From contig JAXFOK010000054.1 in the NCBI GenBank assembly GCA_034180415.1, forward strand, positions 22,692 through 86,691: DNA of 64,000 bases. The letters are read 5' to 3'. A program made the position numbers and the translations under genes. The notes beneath the pieces are model-generated. The model made no database searches. It worked only from the letters and a program-made list of their open reading frames with translations, and was not told the DNA's origin. This DNA comes from CAKMMH01 sp927798255. GTDB lineage: Bacteria; Bdellovibrionota_C; UBA2361; CAKMMH01. This document shows positions 53,467 to 62,981 of this stretch, piece by piece; position 1 is the stretch's first letter; each line of letters opens with the position of its first letter.

Positions 53467-55740
53467 TTAATTAAGTATTCCCTCTATAACGTAATAATTC
53501 CCTTTTTTTGCATCTGTAACATAACTAACAAGGTAATCTCCTTTGTTTAAATAAGGATTTATTTTTCCTAATAATTTGTCTGAAAATCTATCATAAATTC
53601 TTTTACCATATTCCTCTTTAACTATTACTTTCTTCTCTTCATCTTTTTTATCATTCTTTTTGCTTTTGCTTTCGTCTTTATTATCTTTTTGAGGTTTTTC
53701 ATTTTCTATCATAACCACTCCTCTATCTTCAGGATTTATTAATAGTGATGACAAGAATGACTTAATATCTCCATGTTGATCAATTTCTTCTTTTCGTATC
53801 GTCCCTACTAACAATTTTTTACAACCAACTCTTGTAGTCTTGCCATTAATAGTCTTTTGAGCAACACGACCATTTGAGTTTATTTTAAGTGTCATATCTT
53901 CATCAATTAGTGGAAAAGTAAAAGATCTACCAATTGACATTAAAGGAATAACGGAAATATTAGTACTCTTTACATTGTAAACATGGTTAGAATCATCCGA
54001 TGGTAAAATAAAATTTAATACCTTCTTTCTTAAAGCTTTACATTCATTACCTAAAATTATCTCATTTTTAAAATATATATCTTCAATAATATCAGATTTT
54101 AATAATAAATGTGCACGATAATTAATAAGTCTATGCTTTTCTTGTACATCATTAACAGAAAGTAAATTATATGCTCTATTTAAAATATTTAATGTTAATA
54201 AACATGATTGATATTTTCTTACTAATCTATAATCTTGTGGATTACTTTCTATTTTTTGTAAACAATTATCACGTATAGTTTCAAAGTATTTTTTAAGTAT
54301 TCTATATCTAACCTCAACAAATTCTGCACATATATTTATAGGCATCTCAGCTGCATTAACGCCAAAACCGAGGGTTATAAGAGGATTATTGTCATTTTGA
54401 AGATATGGTCTTACTCCCCTATCAATTTTATGAATTCTATTATATTCATCCGCGCGCTCTCTTTTAACTGCATAATCATAATATTTTTTTAATCTTTCAA
54501 GAAATTGAACAATTAATTTTTTATTTTCGCGACTTAAAAAATTTTCTGATTGCATACGTATATAACTGTTAATAATTTTTATTAATGATCTGCAATCATC
54601 ACTTAAAAGATCAATTTTTATACTAAGCAACTTTTTAAATAATTCTTTAATTGCTTCTTGATTGTTACCATATAAACTTTCAACAAAAACTTTTTCTACC
54701 GCATAAATATCAGTTAATTGTTCTTCTTTTAATTTTTCAGTATCTTGAATCCTTATAGTTTTCGTATCACTTTCAATTCTAACATTATCATTAAATATGT
54801 AAGTTATGTTACCCTTACGTTTGCAACTTACTACTATACCTAAACGATATTTTGTTAATAGTTCTGAATTAACACCAATAGCTGGAATAAAATATTTTAG
54901 ATAATCACTTAAATCATCAGTCGGTTTTATATATTCACTACGCACATTTTTTAATGAAATACCTTTTGATTTTTTTTCTTTAGGGCCAAGGTTAATAAAA
55001 CCAATTATTTTATATTCGCAACCATCATTGACTTCAACATAATATTCATTTTTTTTAGACTTGGAAATAGTCAAAATTTTTACTTTATAGCTAGCATCAC
55101 CACTACCTAATTTTGGAACATATTTTTTAACAACGCCGTCATTACCAACAACATATCTAACATCATCTCGTTCCACGGTAAAAAATCTTTTCAGATCTTC
55201 ATAATAAACCTTAAATAACACACGGGATTGCGATAAAGAAAAATTTTTGACTTCAAAATAACAGTCACGATTATTATCAAATGCATAATTTCGTAAAAAT
55301 CTTGTATTTATTTCCCCCTTAACATTAATAGGTCTTAAAATTCTTCGAAGTAAATTATGTAGTATTTGCTTTTCACGTTCAAGTTTTGAAATTATTCCGA
55401 TTTCACTTGTTGAGTGTTTTTTTCTCTCATCTAAATATTCTTCTAAAGTGCCATTTTCTATTGAACTAATAAAATTTTCATAACTTAAATTAATCAAATG
55501 TGAAATCGATTTTCCTCGAAAATCATCATACTTATCAGGGTGATAATGTATCTGAAGTATTCTATATTGAGCATCAATAATATTCTTTCTTATATCTTCA
55601 GGAATAGACATTAGTCCGCTATCTACGCCTAGATTTTTTAAAAAATCAAAATCTGCGTTTTTAGAAACATAAAATTTTTCTTCATTATATATATGTTTTT
55701 TAGCTTCTTTAGCTCGAATATCGCAAAGTATATCTAACAT
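53467..55740 (-). CDS. Large double-J-domain protein, paralogue 2
   Basis: A 757-residue paralogue of the protein at 50199-52568. Both begin MLD(L/I)L and carry an N-terminal J-domain, here with HPD at 67-69 (RILQIHYHPDKYDDF). A second J-like segment at about 447-520 (NPLITLGFGVNAAEMPINICAEFVEVRYRILKKYFE) lacks HPD. The C-terminal part shares HVYNVKSTNISVIPLMSIGRSFTFP with HVYNMRNVNIQVVPLESYGRFIMFS, and both end in (Y/F)(V/F)IEGI(L/I). A Lys/Asp/Glu-rich stretch lies near 690. No signal peptide. Confidence 0.75.
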   Translation of the reverse strand: MLDILCDIRAKEAKKHIYNEEKFYVSKNADFDFLKNLGVDSGLMSIPEDIRKNIIDAQYRILQIHYHPDKYDDFRGKSISHLINLSYENFISSIENGTLEEYLDERKKHSTSEIGIISKLEREKQILHNLLRRILRPINVKGEINTRFLRNYAFDNNRDCYFEVKNFSLSQSRVLFKVYYEDLKRFFTVERDDVRYVVGNDGVVKKYVPKLGSGDASYKVKILTISKSKKNEYYVEVNDGCEYKIIGFINLGPKEKKSKGISLKNVRSEYIKPTDDLSDYLKYFIPAIGVNSELLTKYRLGIVVSCKRKGNITYIFNDNVRIESDTKTIRIQDTEKLKEEQLTDIYAVEKVFVESLYGNNQEAIKELFKKLLSIKIDLLSDDCRSLIKIINSYIRMQSENFLSRENKKLIVQFLERLKKYYDYAVKRERADEYNRIHKIDRGVRPYLQNDNNPLITLGFGVNAAEMPINICAEFVEVRYRILKKYFETIRDNCLQKIESNPQDYRLVRKYQSCLLTLNILNRAYNLLSVNDVQEKHRLINYRAHLLLKSDIIEDIYFKNEIILGNECKALRKKVLNFILPSDDSNHVYNVKSTNISVIPLMSIGRSFTFPLIDEDMTLKINSNGRVAQKTINGKTTRVGCKKLLVGTIRKEEIDQHGDIKSFLSSLLINPEDRGVVMIENEKPQKDNKDESKSKKNDKKDEEKKVIVKEEYGKRIYDRFSDKLLGKINPYLNKGDYLVSYVTDAKKGNYYVIEGILN

Positions 55741-55843
55741 AAGATATAATCCTATCTAATAAATTTGTAATTATTAAGAAAATTAGTAAAAGAACATAAG
55801 AGCTAGGAAGATACTTTTTAATATAATATTAGTCAAAATTATT

Positions 55844-57517
55844 TTATTTTAAATAAACAGTGTAACCACTACAAAAAAAGTTTAATATTTTACTTTTTAA
55901 TTCGTAAAATCCTAATTTTTTTAATGCTGATAACTTAACAAAATTAGATACTGCATCTTGAAGGGTTTCTAAGTCGAATTCTTCGTCTATAATATCACAC
56001 TTATTAAATATAACTATTCTTGGGATATCCCCTAGATCCATTTCCCTTAGTATCTCGACAACTGCTCTATATTGATGAAGTGCATCAGGATTACTAGCAT
56101 CTACAACATGAAGAAGTAAACTTGCATCATAAAGTTCATCTAATGTAGCTTTAAAAGCAGTTTTGAGTTCACTTGGTAAATCTCTAATAAATCCAACAGT
56201 ATCGCTTAAAACTAAATTACAATATTTAAATTTTTCATTATTTTTATGTCCTACGATGCAAAGTTTTCCCCTTGTCGTGTCTAATGTAGCAAAAAGCTTA
56301 TTCTGTGTTTCAACTTGACTTGATGTTAACGCATTAAAAAGTGTACTTTTTCCAGCATTTGTATAACCTAAAATAGAAACAAGTGGAATCTCAGAAAGCC
56401 TTCTTTTCTTTTGTCTAAGCTCTCTTCTTTTTGAAATTTCCACTAATTTCTTTTCTAATGCATTTATTCTATCATTCATTCTACGCTTTCCAAGCTCAAG
56501 CTTCGTTTCTCCTGGCCCTCTACTTCCTATTCCTCCAGTAAGCCTTGAAAGTCCTGCGTGTTTTTCTAAAATTCTAGGAAGCTCGTACTTTAGTTTTGCA
56601 AGCTCTACTTGAAGTCTCCCTTCACTACTTGTCGCTCTTTTAGCGAAAATATCAAGAATTAACATACTTCTATCAAGAACACGCAATTTTGTAATATTTG
56701 TGATATTTCTAAGCTCAGATGGCTTAAGTTCTCTATCAAAAACTATCGTATTTGCACCTAAAGACAAACACTTAAGCATAATCTCTTCAAGTTTCCCCTT
56801 TCCTAAAATAGTTTTAGGGTCTATTTCTCTTTTTTGAACGATAACTTCTAGTACATTATAATCAGCTGATATTGCAAGCTCTTTTAATTCAGCAATGGAT
56901 TCATTATCTCTTTTAAAATCCTTTTCATATACACCAATAAGCACAATATCATTATCTGATTCTTCAAAACTTTTACTCAAACTATTACTAGTTAATTCAT
57001 TTTCTAAATTAGAAATAAAATCTAAAAAATTAAATTTTGTTTTATCAAGATTGTTAATTACTTCAGTTTGTGAAAAAGAATTTATATCATTAGCATAAGG
57101 GACAAGGTATGCATATTTTGCTTGAATATTCCCGTTAATTTCTTTAATACCGACAATCATATCAAGACGTAATTTTTGTAAATCAGTGTAGTAATCACTA
57201 TTTAATTCGAAATTATCTTTTAAAATTGTTGCTATAAGTCTTATTCTTCTTAGTCTTCCTTTAAACATTCGATATCTTCCTAAATTAGGAATATACAAAA
57301 TATTTTTATCACCGACGAAAACTTCTTCGACCCCTCCTTCCCTTGAAATAATAACACCAATTATCCTTCCAATTTTTTCTGATAGCCTATAGATTACTTT
57401 TGCAAAATCTGCTTGAATTATACTTTCAGGGGAAATTTTTTCGTTATAGAGTTTCTCAATCTTCTTTATATCTACTTGAGATATCCCCTTTATGTTACCT
57501 TTTACACTTTTTGACAT
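55844..57517 (-). CDS. hflX: Ribosome-associated GTPase HflX, long form
   Basis: A 557-residue protein, longer than the roughly 430 of E. coli because of an N-terminal domain (1-180; GRIIGVIISREGGVEEVFVGDKN, RMFKGRLRRIRLIATILKDN and LQKLRLDMIVGI). Such a domain is seen in Deltaproteobacteria-type HflX. The core has ELAISADYNVLEVIVQKREIDPKTILGKGKLEEI, the HflX signature GGIGSRGPGETKLELGKR, Walker A GYTNAGKST, DTVGFIRDLP and NKCD. HflX splits stalled ribosomes. Confidence 0.93.
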   Translation of the reverse strand: MSKSVKGNIKGISQVDIKKIEKLYNEKISPESIIQADFAKVIYRLSEKIGRIIGVIISREGGVEEVFVGDKNILYIPNLGRYRMFKGRLRRIRLIATILKDNFELNSDYYTDLQKLRLDMIVGIKEINGNIQAKYAYLVPYANDINSFSQTEVINNLDKTKFNFLDFISNLENELTSNSLSKSFEESDNDIVLIGVYEKDFKRDNESIAELKELAISADYNVLEVIVQKREIDPKTILGKGKLEEIMLKCLSLGANTIVFDRELKPSELRNITNITKLRVLDRSMLILDIFAKRATSSEGRLQVELAKLKYELPRILEKHAGLSRLTGGIGSRGPGETKLELGKRRMNDRINALEKKLVEISKRRELRQKKRRLSEIPLVSILGYTNAGKSTLFNALTSSQVETQNKLFATLDTTRGKLCIVGHKNNEKFKYCNLVLSDTVGFIRDLPSELKTAFKATLDELYDASLLLHVVDASNPDALHQYRAVVEILREMDLGDIPRIVIFNKCDIIDEEFDLETLQDAVSNFVKLSALKKLGFYELKSKILNFFCSGYTVYLK

Positions 57518-57623
57518 AACGCACTAATTTTATTTATAAATACAAAAGAACCTTACCATTATACTATTTTTTTCGAAAAATGATATATAGAACGTTCATT
57601 CCAAAGAATTGATAAAGAAGAGA

Positions 57624-57637
57624 TTCTCAATTGAGAA
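57624..57637. repeat. 14-bp palindrome in the hflX/GNAT divergent intergenic region
   Basis: TTCTCAATTGAGAA is self-complementary. It lies about 105 bases upstream of hflX and 185 bases upstream of the GNAT gene. Confidence 0.4.
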
Positions 57638-57737
57638 AGCACATCCTTTAATATATACTCATAACAAGTTCGAAAGCAGTGCAAGTTAACGTTTATGATA
57701 TGAAAAGTTAATTGCTATTCTTTAAGTTTATTTTTTG

Positions 57738-57755
57738 AGTAATAACGTTATTACT
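57738..57755. promoter_or_regulatory. 18-bp perfect palindrome, possible operator
   Basis: AGTAATAACGTTATTACT is a perfect 18-base palindrome 66 bases upstream of the GNAT gene, inside a divergent promoter region. A dimeric helix-turn-helix repressor could bind such a site; no candidate regulator is adjacent. Confidence 0.45.
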
Positions 57756-57820
57756 ATTTTAGTAAAATCAACCAATTAAGTATTTGATTTATTTAAACAT
57801 AAAATAGTAGAACAAATTTA

Positions 57821-58921
57821 GTGTATTTTAGTATGGACTGTTCAATTTCAAAGTTAGATATAAATTTAAGAGCTACTAATCCAGACAACGTTTTTGATAT
57901 ACGTGGTATTATTGACTTATTTAATATTACTTATGGCTCTACTTTTCCAAATCATGAAGTTTATCTTGAAGATTTTTGGAAAGAACGTATAGGTAATAGG
58001 TTTATAAGTATTGTAGCCGAAAGAAATTCTAAAATTATTGGGCATATCACCTGTTGTCCACACAAAGATGACCCACAAAACATCCAAATAATCATGCCAG
58101 TTGTTATTCCATGTAACGAAGAACAAGACATTTTAAATATGATGTGGGAATTAGTCGAAAATCTTGCAAAGAAAAAATCATGGAAAATGGCCTATAAGTT
58201 TATAACAAGTTATCCTGAAAGGATGGAAAATACAATCTCAATGATTGGAAATTTTTTTGATTCTGCTATTTATCCGGGGCATAAAGATAATAAGCTTAGT
58301 GAATGTAACAGAAATGAAATACGGACGCAAACAGAATTTCCAGTGCTTTATAGCCAGCACACATTTGATTCGAAACTTCTTAAGGAGGAGATTTTTTATG
58401 CTCCCAAAGCCTATGAAGATATTATAAAAGATTTTTATTTAGGATTACAAATTCCAAGAAAACTTGGTAATAACAAGAATAAAAAAATTTCTAAAATCTA
58501 TTCCGATATAAAACCTGTAGAAATAAAATCCTATAAGCATGCAGGATTATGTAGAGCATATATTACCCCTTCTCTTCTTTCTTCATTTAATGAAGATGCT
58601 CTTTCTTATGATACAAATAGATTCCAAGATGCTTTATACTATGTAAATCTATTAGATCCTAAATGCCCTGAGTTTTGTGAGTTTATTGAATCTTTAGGAT
58701 ATTCCTTTTGCGGAATTATTCCTCTTATTGATAACAGTGATTATATAATATATTCAAGAAATGTTAATAATTTAAAAGAATTTCATTTTACGAAAGAAGC
58801 TAGTGAGAATTTAAGAGCTTTAATCCTAGAAAATGAAAATATCTCTCAACTCCCTTCAGACAAGAAGTCTTATGAAAAAGATTATGATAAAAAAACAATT
58901 ATGCAAACAACTAATTTATAG
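57821..58921 (+). CDS. GNAT-family N-acetyltransferase
   Basis: A 366-residue protein. Residues 15-140 read as a GNAT domain: a DIRGIIDLFNITYGSTFPN helix, FISIVAERNSKIIGHITCCPH strands and QIIMPVVIPCNEEQDILNMMWELVENLAKKKSW, although the acetyl-CoA R/Q-x2-G loop is not clear. The rest (about 165-366) may be a second, degenerate GNAT copy with FCEFIESLGYSFCGIIPL near 285. Substrate unknown. Transcribed divergently from hflX. Confidence 0.6.
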   Translation: MYFSMDCSISKLDINLRATNPDNVFDIRGIIDLFNITYGSTFPNHEVYLEDFWKERIGNRFISIVAERNSKIIGHITCCPHKDDPQNIQIIMPVVIPCNEEQDILNMMWELVENLAKKKSWKMAYKFITSYPERMENTISMIGNFFDSAIYPGHKDNKLSECNRNEIRTQTEFPVLYSQHTFDSKLLKEEIFYAPKAYEDIIKDFYLGLQIPRKLGNNKNKKISKIYSDIKPVEIKSYKHAGLCRAYITPSLLSSFNEDALSYDTNRFQDALYYVNLLDPKCPEFCEFIESLGYSFCGIIPLIDNSDYIIYSRNVNNLKEFHFTKEASENLRALILENENISQLPSDKKSYEKDYDKKTIMQTTNL

Positions 58922-59082
58922 ATAAGTTCTTTGAAGAAAACAAGATTGAATAAACAAGATTTCCTATAATAAGTTTTTTATCTTGAAAGGTATTTATTTT
59001 TATTGTAGCATCTGTGAGAAACGTTAGTATTTTAACGCATTACTAATAGTAACAATTTATTATTTATTATAAGGAATAAACA

Positions 59083-59373
59083 ATGCAAATCAAATGTTCA
59101 ATTTGTGGTAACATAGAAGATTTTAGTAACAATATTGGATTTAGAGATGAGTGTTCAAAGTGTAAAAGTTCACTACATATTTGCAAAAACTGTGCTTTTT
59201 ACAGTGAGACTTCTTATAATGAATGTAAAGAACCTCAAGCAGATAGAGTGTTAGATAAAGAAAAGGCAAACTACTGTGATTATTTCAAAGCAAACGAAAA
59301 CTTATCAAATTTGTTGAAAACCCAATCAAAAGAAGATGTTTACAATAAACTTAATTCTCTATTTTCGAAATAA
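59083..59373 (+). CDS. Small Cys-rich zinc-ribbon-like protein
   Basis: A 96-residue protein with CSICG near 5, RDECSKCKSSLHICKNCAFYS (21-41), YNECKEPQADRV and ANYCDYF. The pattern of paired cysteines followed by E-P-Q-A-(E/D)-R-V and N-Y/F-C-x-Y-F is a recurring small-protein family in Deltaproteobacteria and Spirochaetes, of unknown role. TAAGGAAT precedes the ATG. Single gene. Confidence 0.8.
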   Translation: MQIKCSICGNIEDFSNNIGFRDECSKCKSSLHICKNCAFYSETSYNECKEPQADRVLDKEKANYCDYFKANENLSNLLKTQSKEDVYNKLNSLFSK

Positions 59374-59386
59374 ATATACAGAGAGT

Positions 59387-61702
59387 TTATTTTAGTAGGC
59401 TAAGTAACCTTTTACATCTTAATTTAAGATGTCTCTTACTCTTTTTTGAATTATATACCTTATTATTATTATTTCGTCTCTGCATAATAGACCTAGCTTT
59501 TCTTAAATTATATTTTGGAACATCAATTTTTAGTTTTTTAGCATAATTAACAGGAATCGCAAGATTACCATTTTTAACTGCTTTACCATTTTTTAATTCG
59601 ATATTCAAAAGCTCTGGACAATATCCAAATTCAAAGCCTACTTTTGCCTGAATAGTACCATTTCCAGAACCATCAAATATCATTTGATATCTTTTGGATC
59701 TTTTTAATGTATTAAATTTTTTATTAGCATTATTTACTCTATACAAATCTACTTTATTTAATTCTAATGATTGAACTGCATTACATATAGGAGTAAATCT
59801 TATAGCTAAATTATTATTAAGTTTTGATAAATCATTATACGCATAAGTCGTTTTTCCACCACCTCTTTCGCTAACACCGATTGTATATCTTTGAGCGACA
59901 TAATCAATTGTATCCATATCATAGAAAGATACATAATCTTCTATTAAACCATCTGGATATAGAACAAGTTTTACATATACATCACCATAATTTCCTCCTA
60001 AATCTCTTAATCCATAAGCTTTAGCTTCCCAATAAATAACTGCCTTTTCTCTTGAAGTATATAGTCTTACACCATAAGGATTATTTGTAGCAATTAAATC
60101 TGTATGGAAAGCAGCTATAGAATTTGAAGGAGCTTGAAGTTTATTCTGATAATCCCACGATGTAGGTTTATAACCAAAGTACACCACACCATTAGGAGAA
60201 ACATTTATAGTCGAGTAATTTTTACCATAAAATGGGAATTCAAATGGTAAATCAGCAACTAACATCGAATATTCATCAGCCTGTAATAAAATATTAGTAT
60301 TTTTAGCAGGATTTGAATCATCAAAATTAATATTATTCTCATTATATAAACAAGTTGGCATTTCAGGCAGTTGAGTCGTAGAGTTCTCTATAAGTCTTTT
60401 TACATCAATAATTCTTTCTGTTCTAATTGTTCCTACAAGGGTTTCTGTATCTCTACCTGTTGAATAGAGTCTATTAATTGCATCACTTGCATTAAGCGAT
60501 TTATCATAACCTAAAAGCAATGCCATAGCACCTGTCACATAAGGAGTAGCCATTGAAGTTCCACTCATACTTGCATATTGATTGTTAGGATATGTGCTTA
60601 ATATATGCCTACCAGGAGCTGCAATATCAACAGTATTTGAACCTATATTAGAAAATTGTGATATATTCTCGTCTTCATCTGTAGATGCAACTGAAATTAA
60701 ATTATCAATATCAAAATTTGCAGGAAATGAATCATAAGAATCATTATCCGAGGACTCATTACCAGCAGCGCACGTTAACACGACACCTAACTTTGCTAAT
60801 TTATTCATAACATCATATAAAGATTGGGTATAAGAACCTCCTCCCCAACTATTATTTACTACTTTAATATTTATTCCACGATTTTTTAATTCAATTAAAT
60901 ATTCATAAGCTTTAATAGCATTATATAATGAACCTCTACCACTTCGATCAAGAAATTTTAAAGCAATAATACTCGTATCTAAATTTACACCTGTAATCCC
61001 AATCGAATTATTTCCTTTAGCACCTATTATTCCAGCAACGTGAGTTCCGTGTCCATTATCATCATATGGATTACCTGAATCATCTATAAAATTTGCGCCA
61101 TAAATATCGTCTACTATTCCATTATCGTCATCATCTATTCCATTACCTGGAATTTCTCTTGTATTAACCCACATATTATCTATTAAATCAGGGTGGTTGT
61201 AATCAACTCCTGTATCAACAACGGCAACAACTACACTTTTATTACCCTTTGTTTTTGCCCAAGCATCGCCAATGTTTACACCTTGTTCTTTAAGTGCCCA
61301 TTGAGCTGAATAATATTGGTCGTTTGGAGTAAATGAAGAAATTTTAAACATAAAATTAGGGCTACAATCTACAGCACCTAGCTCTTTTAATTTCAAACAT
61401 GTATCATCATTAACATCATATGTTGTAATTGTATTTACATCATTATTTAAAGATAACCTTAAATTTCTCCCATTACTTATTGTCGTTTCAGGCATAACGA
61501 GTGAGTAATTTTTAAAACTTTTATTGATTTTATAATTATTAGCTTTAAAAAGACTTTTAGTATTTTGGGTTTTTACCGTATCACTTGAAAATTTAACCAC
61601 ATATCCGGGATAAACGTTAACCCCATTTGCAAAAGCTGAAGCACTTATACAGAAAATACAGAATACCAGACACACAATTAAAAAGGAAAACCTTTTTTTC
61701 AT
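59387..61702 (-). CDS. Secreted subtilisin-like serine protease (S8)
   Basis: A 771-residue secreted protease. Signal peptide to about residue 26 (FSFLIVCLVFCIFCISASAFA), an inhibitor-like prodomain (about 27-125), then the catalytic domain with Asp163 (VAVVDTGVD), His218 (NGHGTHVAG), oxyanion Asn315 (AAGNES) and Ser383 (GTSMATP). Calcium-loop-like DDDDNGIVDD is near 190. After about residue 440 a beta-rich C-terminal region (FPFYGKNYSTINVSPNGVVYFGY) resembles nidogen-like extracellular domains, and the end is highly basic. It converges on the Cys-rich gene. Confidence 0.92.
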   Translation of the reverse strand: MKKRFSFLIVCLVFCIFCISASAFANGVNVYPGYVVKFSSDTVKTQNTKSLFKANNYKINKSFKNYSLVMPETTISNGRNLRLSLNNDVNTITTYDVNDDTCLKLKELGAVDCSPNFMFKISSFTPNDQYYSAQWALKEQGVNIGDAWAKTKGNKSVVVAVVDTGVDYNHPDLIDNMWVNTREIPGNGIDDDDNGIVDDIYGANFIDDSGNPYDDNGHGTHVAGIIGAKGNNSIGITGVNLDTSIIALKFLDRSGRGSLYNAIKAYEYLIELKNRGINIKVVNNSWGGGSYTQSLYDVMNKLAKLGVVLTCAAGNESSDNDSYDSFPANFDIDNLISVASTDEDENISQFSNIGSNTVDIAAPGRHILSTYPNNQYASMSGTSMATPYVTGAMALLLGYDKSLNASDAINRLYSTGRDTETLVGTIRTERIIDVKRLIENSTTQLPEMPTCLYNENNINFDDSNPAKNTNILLQADEYSMLVADLPFEFPFYGKNYSTINVSPNGVVYFGYKPTSWDYQNKLQAPSNSIAAFHTDLIATNNPYGVRLYTSREKAVIYWEAKAYGLRDLGGNYGDVYVKLVLYPDGLIEDYVSFYDMDTIDYVAQRYTIGVSERGGGKTTYAYNDLSKLNNNLAIRFTPICNAVQSLELNKVDLYRVNNANKKFNTLKRSKRYQMIFDGSGNGTIQAKVGFEFGYCPELLNIELKNGKAVKNGNLAIPVNYAKKLKIDVPKYNLRKARSIMQRRNNNNKVYNSKKSKRHLKLRCKRLLSLLK

Positions 61703-62065
61703 ACACCCCTCTTATTTTTTTTAAGAAGTTTTTTAGAAATGTCTTAAAAAAACAATCAAAACCTCTTTTGTTAAGCAAATATACTGCACACTCAATTCCC
61801 GCAAGTGAACTGTCGGCTAACTAAAAGGATAACTTAGTATCTGGAGCTAAAAATTTTTGAAAAAAATATCGAAAAATTATAACTTATTAATTTTATTACA
61901 GAATTTTTTAAAACAATTTTATTATTTTAGTAGCTCTATAAAATTTCTTAATAAATTGAAGTAAAAATTACAGATTTTAAGAAATGTATATAAATTTTTG
62001 GTAAAGAAAACTTTTAACATTTCCGAGAATAAATTTGAGAAAAATCTTAATTTTTTATGTAGTGT
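61703..62065. other. Divergent intergenic region between the subtilisin and metallopeptidase genes
   Basis: About 363 A/T-rich bases with no credible gene. It must hold promoters in both directions, but no -35/-10 pair can be separated from the background. No repeats or strong hairpins were seen. Confidence 0.35.
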
Positions 62066-62977
62066 GTGGCTAAAGTGAAAAAAATTTTTAAATTTACGTA
62101 TATTTTATTTATACTAAGTTTACTTTTCGTAACTTCAAGTTTTGCAAATTCTTTTAATATTCAAGATTTATACTTAAATAATGAAGAAGAATTTTTATTA
62201 CAAATAAATAATGATGTAAATATAAATTTTATTTACTCTAAGAAATACAAACAACTTGCAAATGTAATAGCAAAACAGATTAAAGACACTCATTATGTAT
62301 ATGAAAATTTATTAGGGAGTCCAAAAGATTTTAAATTAACTATTAAATTAATGAATCAAGAAGATTTTTTTAATATTACAAATGTTCCAAGATGGACAAA
62401 TGCAATATATTTTAAGAAACATATAATATTTCCTATTGATGATGAAAATCAAAAATTTGATATAGAATTCTTAAAATCACTAAGACATGAATATATGCAT
62501 GCATTTATTTATAATTTATCAAATGGAAAATGCGCAAGCTGGTTTGATGAAGGTATTGCTCAATGGGCAGAAGGTTCAACTAATCCAAAGCTATGGGATG
62601 AGTTAGAAAAATTTTTAGAAGTGCATTACGCATTAAGTTTTAGTAACTTAGAAAATAGTTATACTACTATGCCAACATATCTAGTTCCTGTGGCTTATGC
62701 AGAATCGTTATTTGGAATCAAATATTTAATAAAAAATACTGATATTAAAAACTTCAAAAAGTTATTTTCTTTATTAAATAATGGCGTTTCATTCAATGAA
62801 AGTTTTAAAAATGCCTTTAATTTAAGTGTTAAAAATTTTGATTACCAAATATCAAATATCTTGTATAAGTGGAAAAATTCTAAAGATAGAAAATCATTCG
62901 ATGATCTTATAAATTTCTCCACACATGAAGATTTTAACCATGTACAAGCAAGATTAGAATTTAAAGTTTTTAATTAA
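62066..62977 (+). CDS. Secreted MA-clan (gluzincin) metallopeptidase
   Basis: A 303-residue protein with a signal peptide (FKFTYILFILSLLFVTSSFANS; cleavage near residue 29) and the zinc motif HEYMH at 141-145, with the third ligand Glu162 in WFDEGIAQWAEG, as in peptidase MA-like domains. The start is a GTG at 62066; another GTG at 62075 (then KKIFKF) is equally possible, since no Shine-Dalgarno is visible and no ATG is available. It lies between the subtilisin and the NPCBM-domain gene, with only a few bases to the latter's stop. Confidence 0.85.
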   Translation: MAKVKKIFKFTYILFILSLLFVTSSFANSFNIQDLYLNNEEEFLLQINNDVNINFIYSKKYKQLANVIAKQIKDTHYVYENLLGSPKDFKLTIKLMNQEDFFNITNVPRWTNAIYFKKHIIFPIDDENQKFDIEFLKSLRHEYMHAFIYNLSNGKCASWFDEGIAQWAEGSTNPKLWDELEKFLEVHYALSFSNLENSYTTMPTYLVPVAYAESLFGIKYLIKNTDIKNFKKLFSLLNNGVSFNESFKNAFNLSVKNFDYQISNILYKWKNSKDRKSFDDLINFSTHEDFNHVQARLEFKVFN

Positions 62978-62981
62978 AAAG

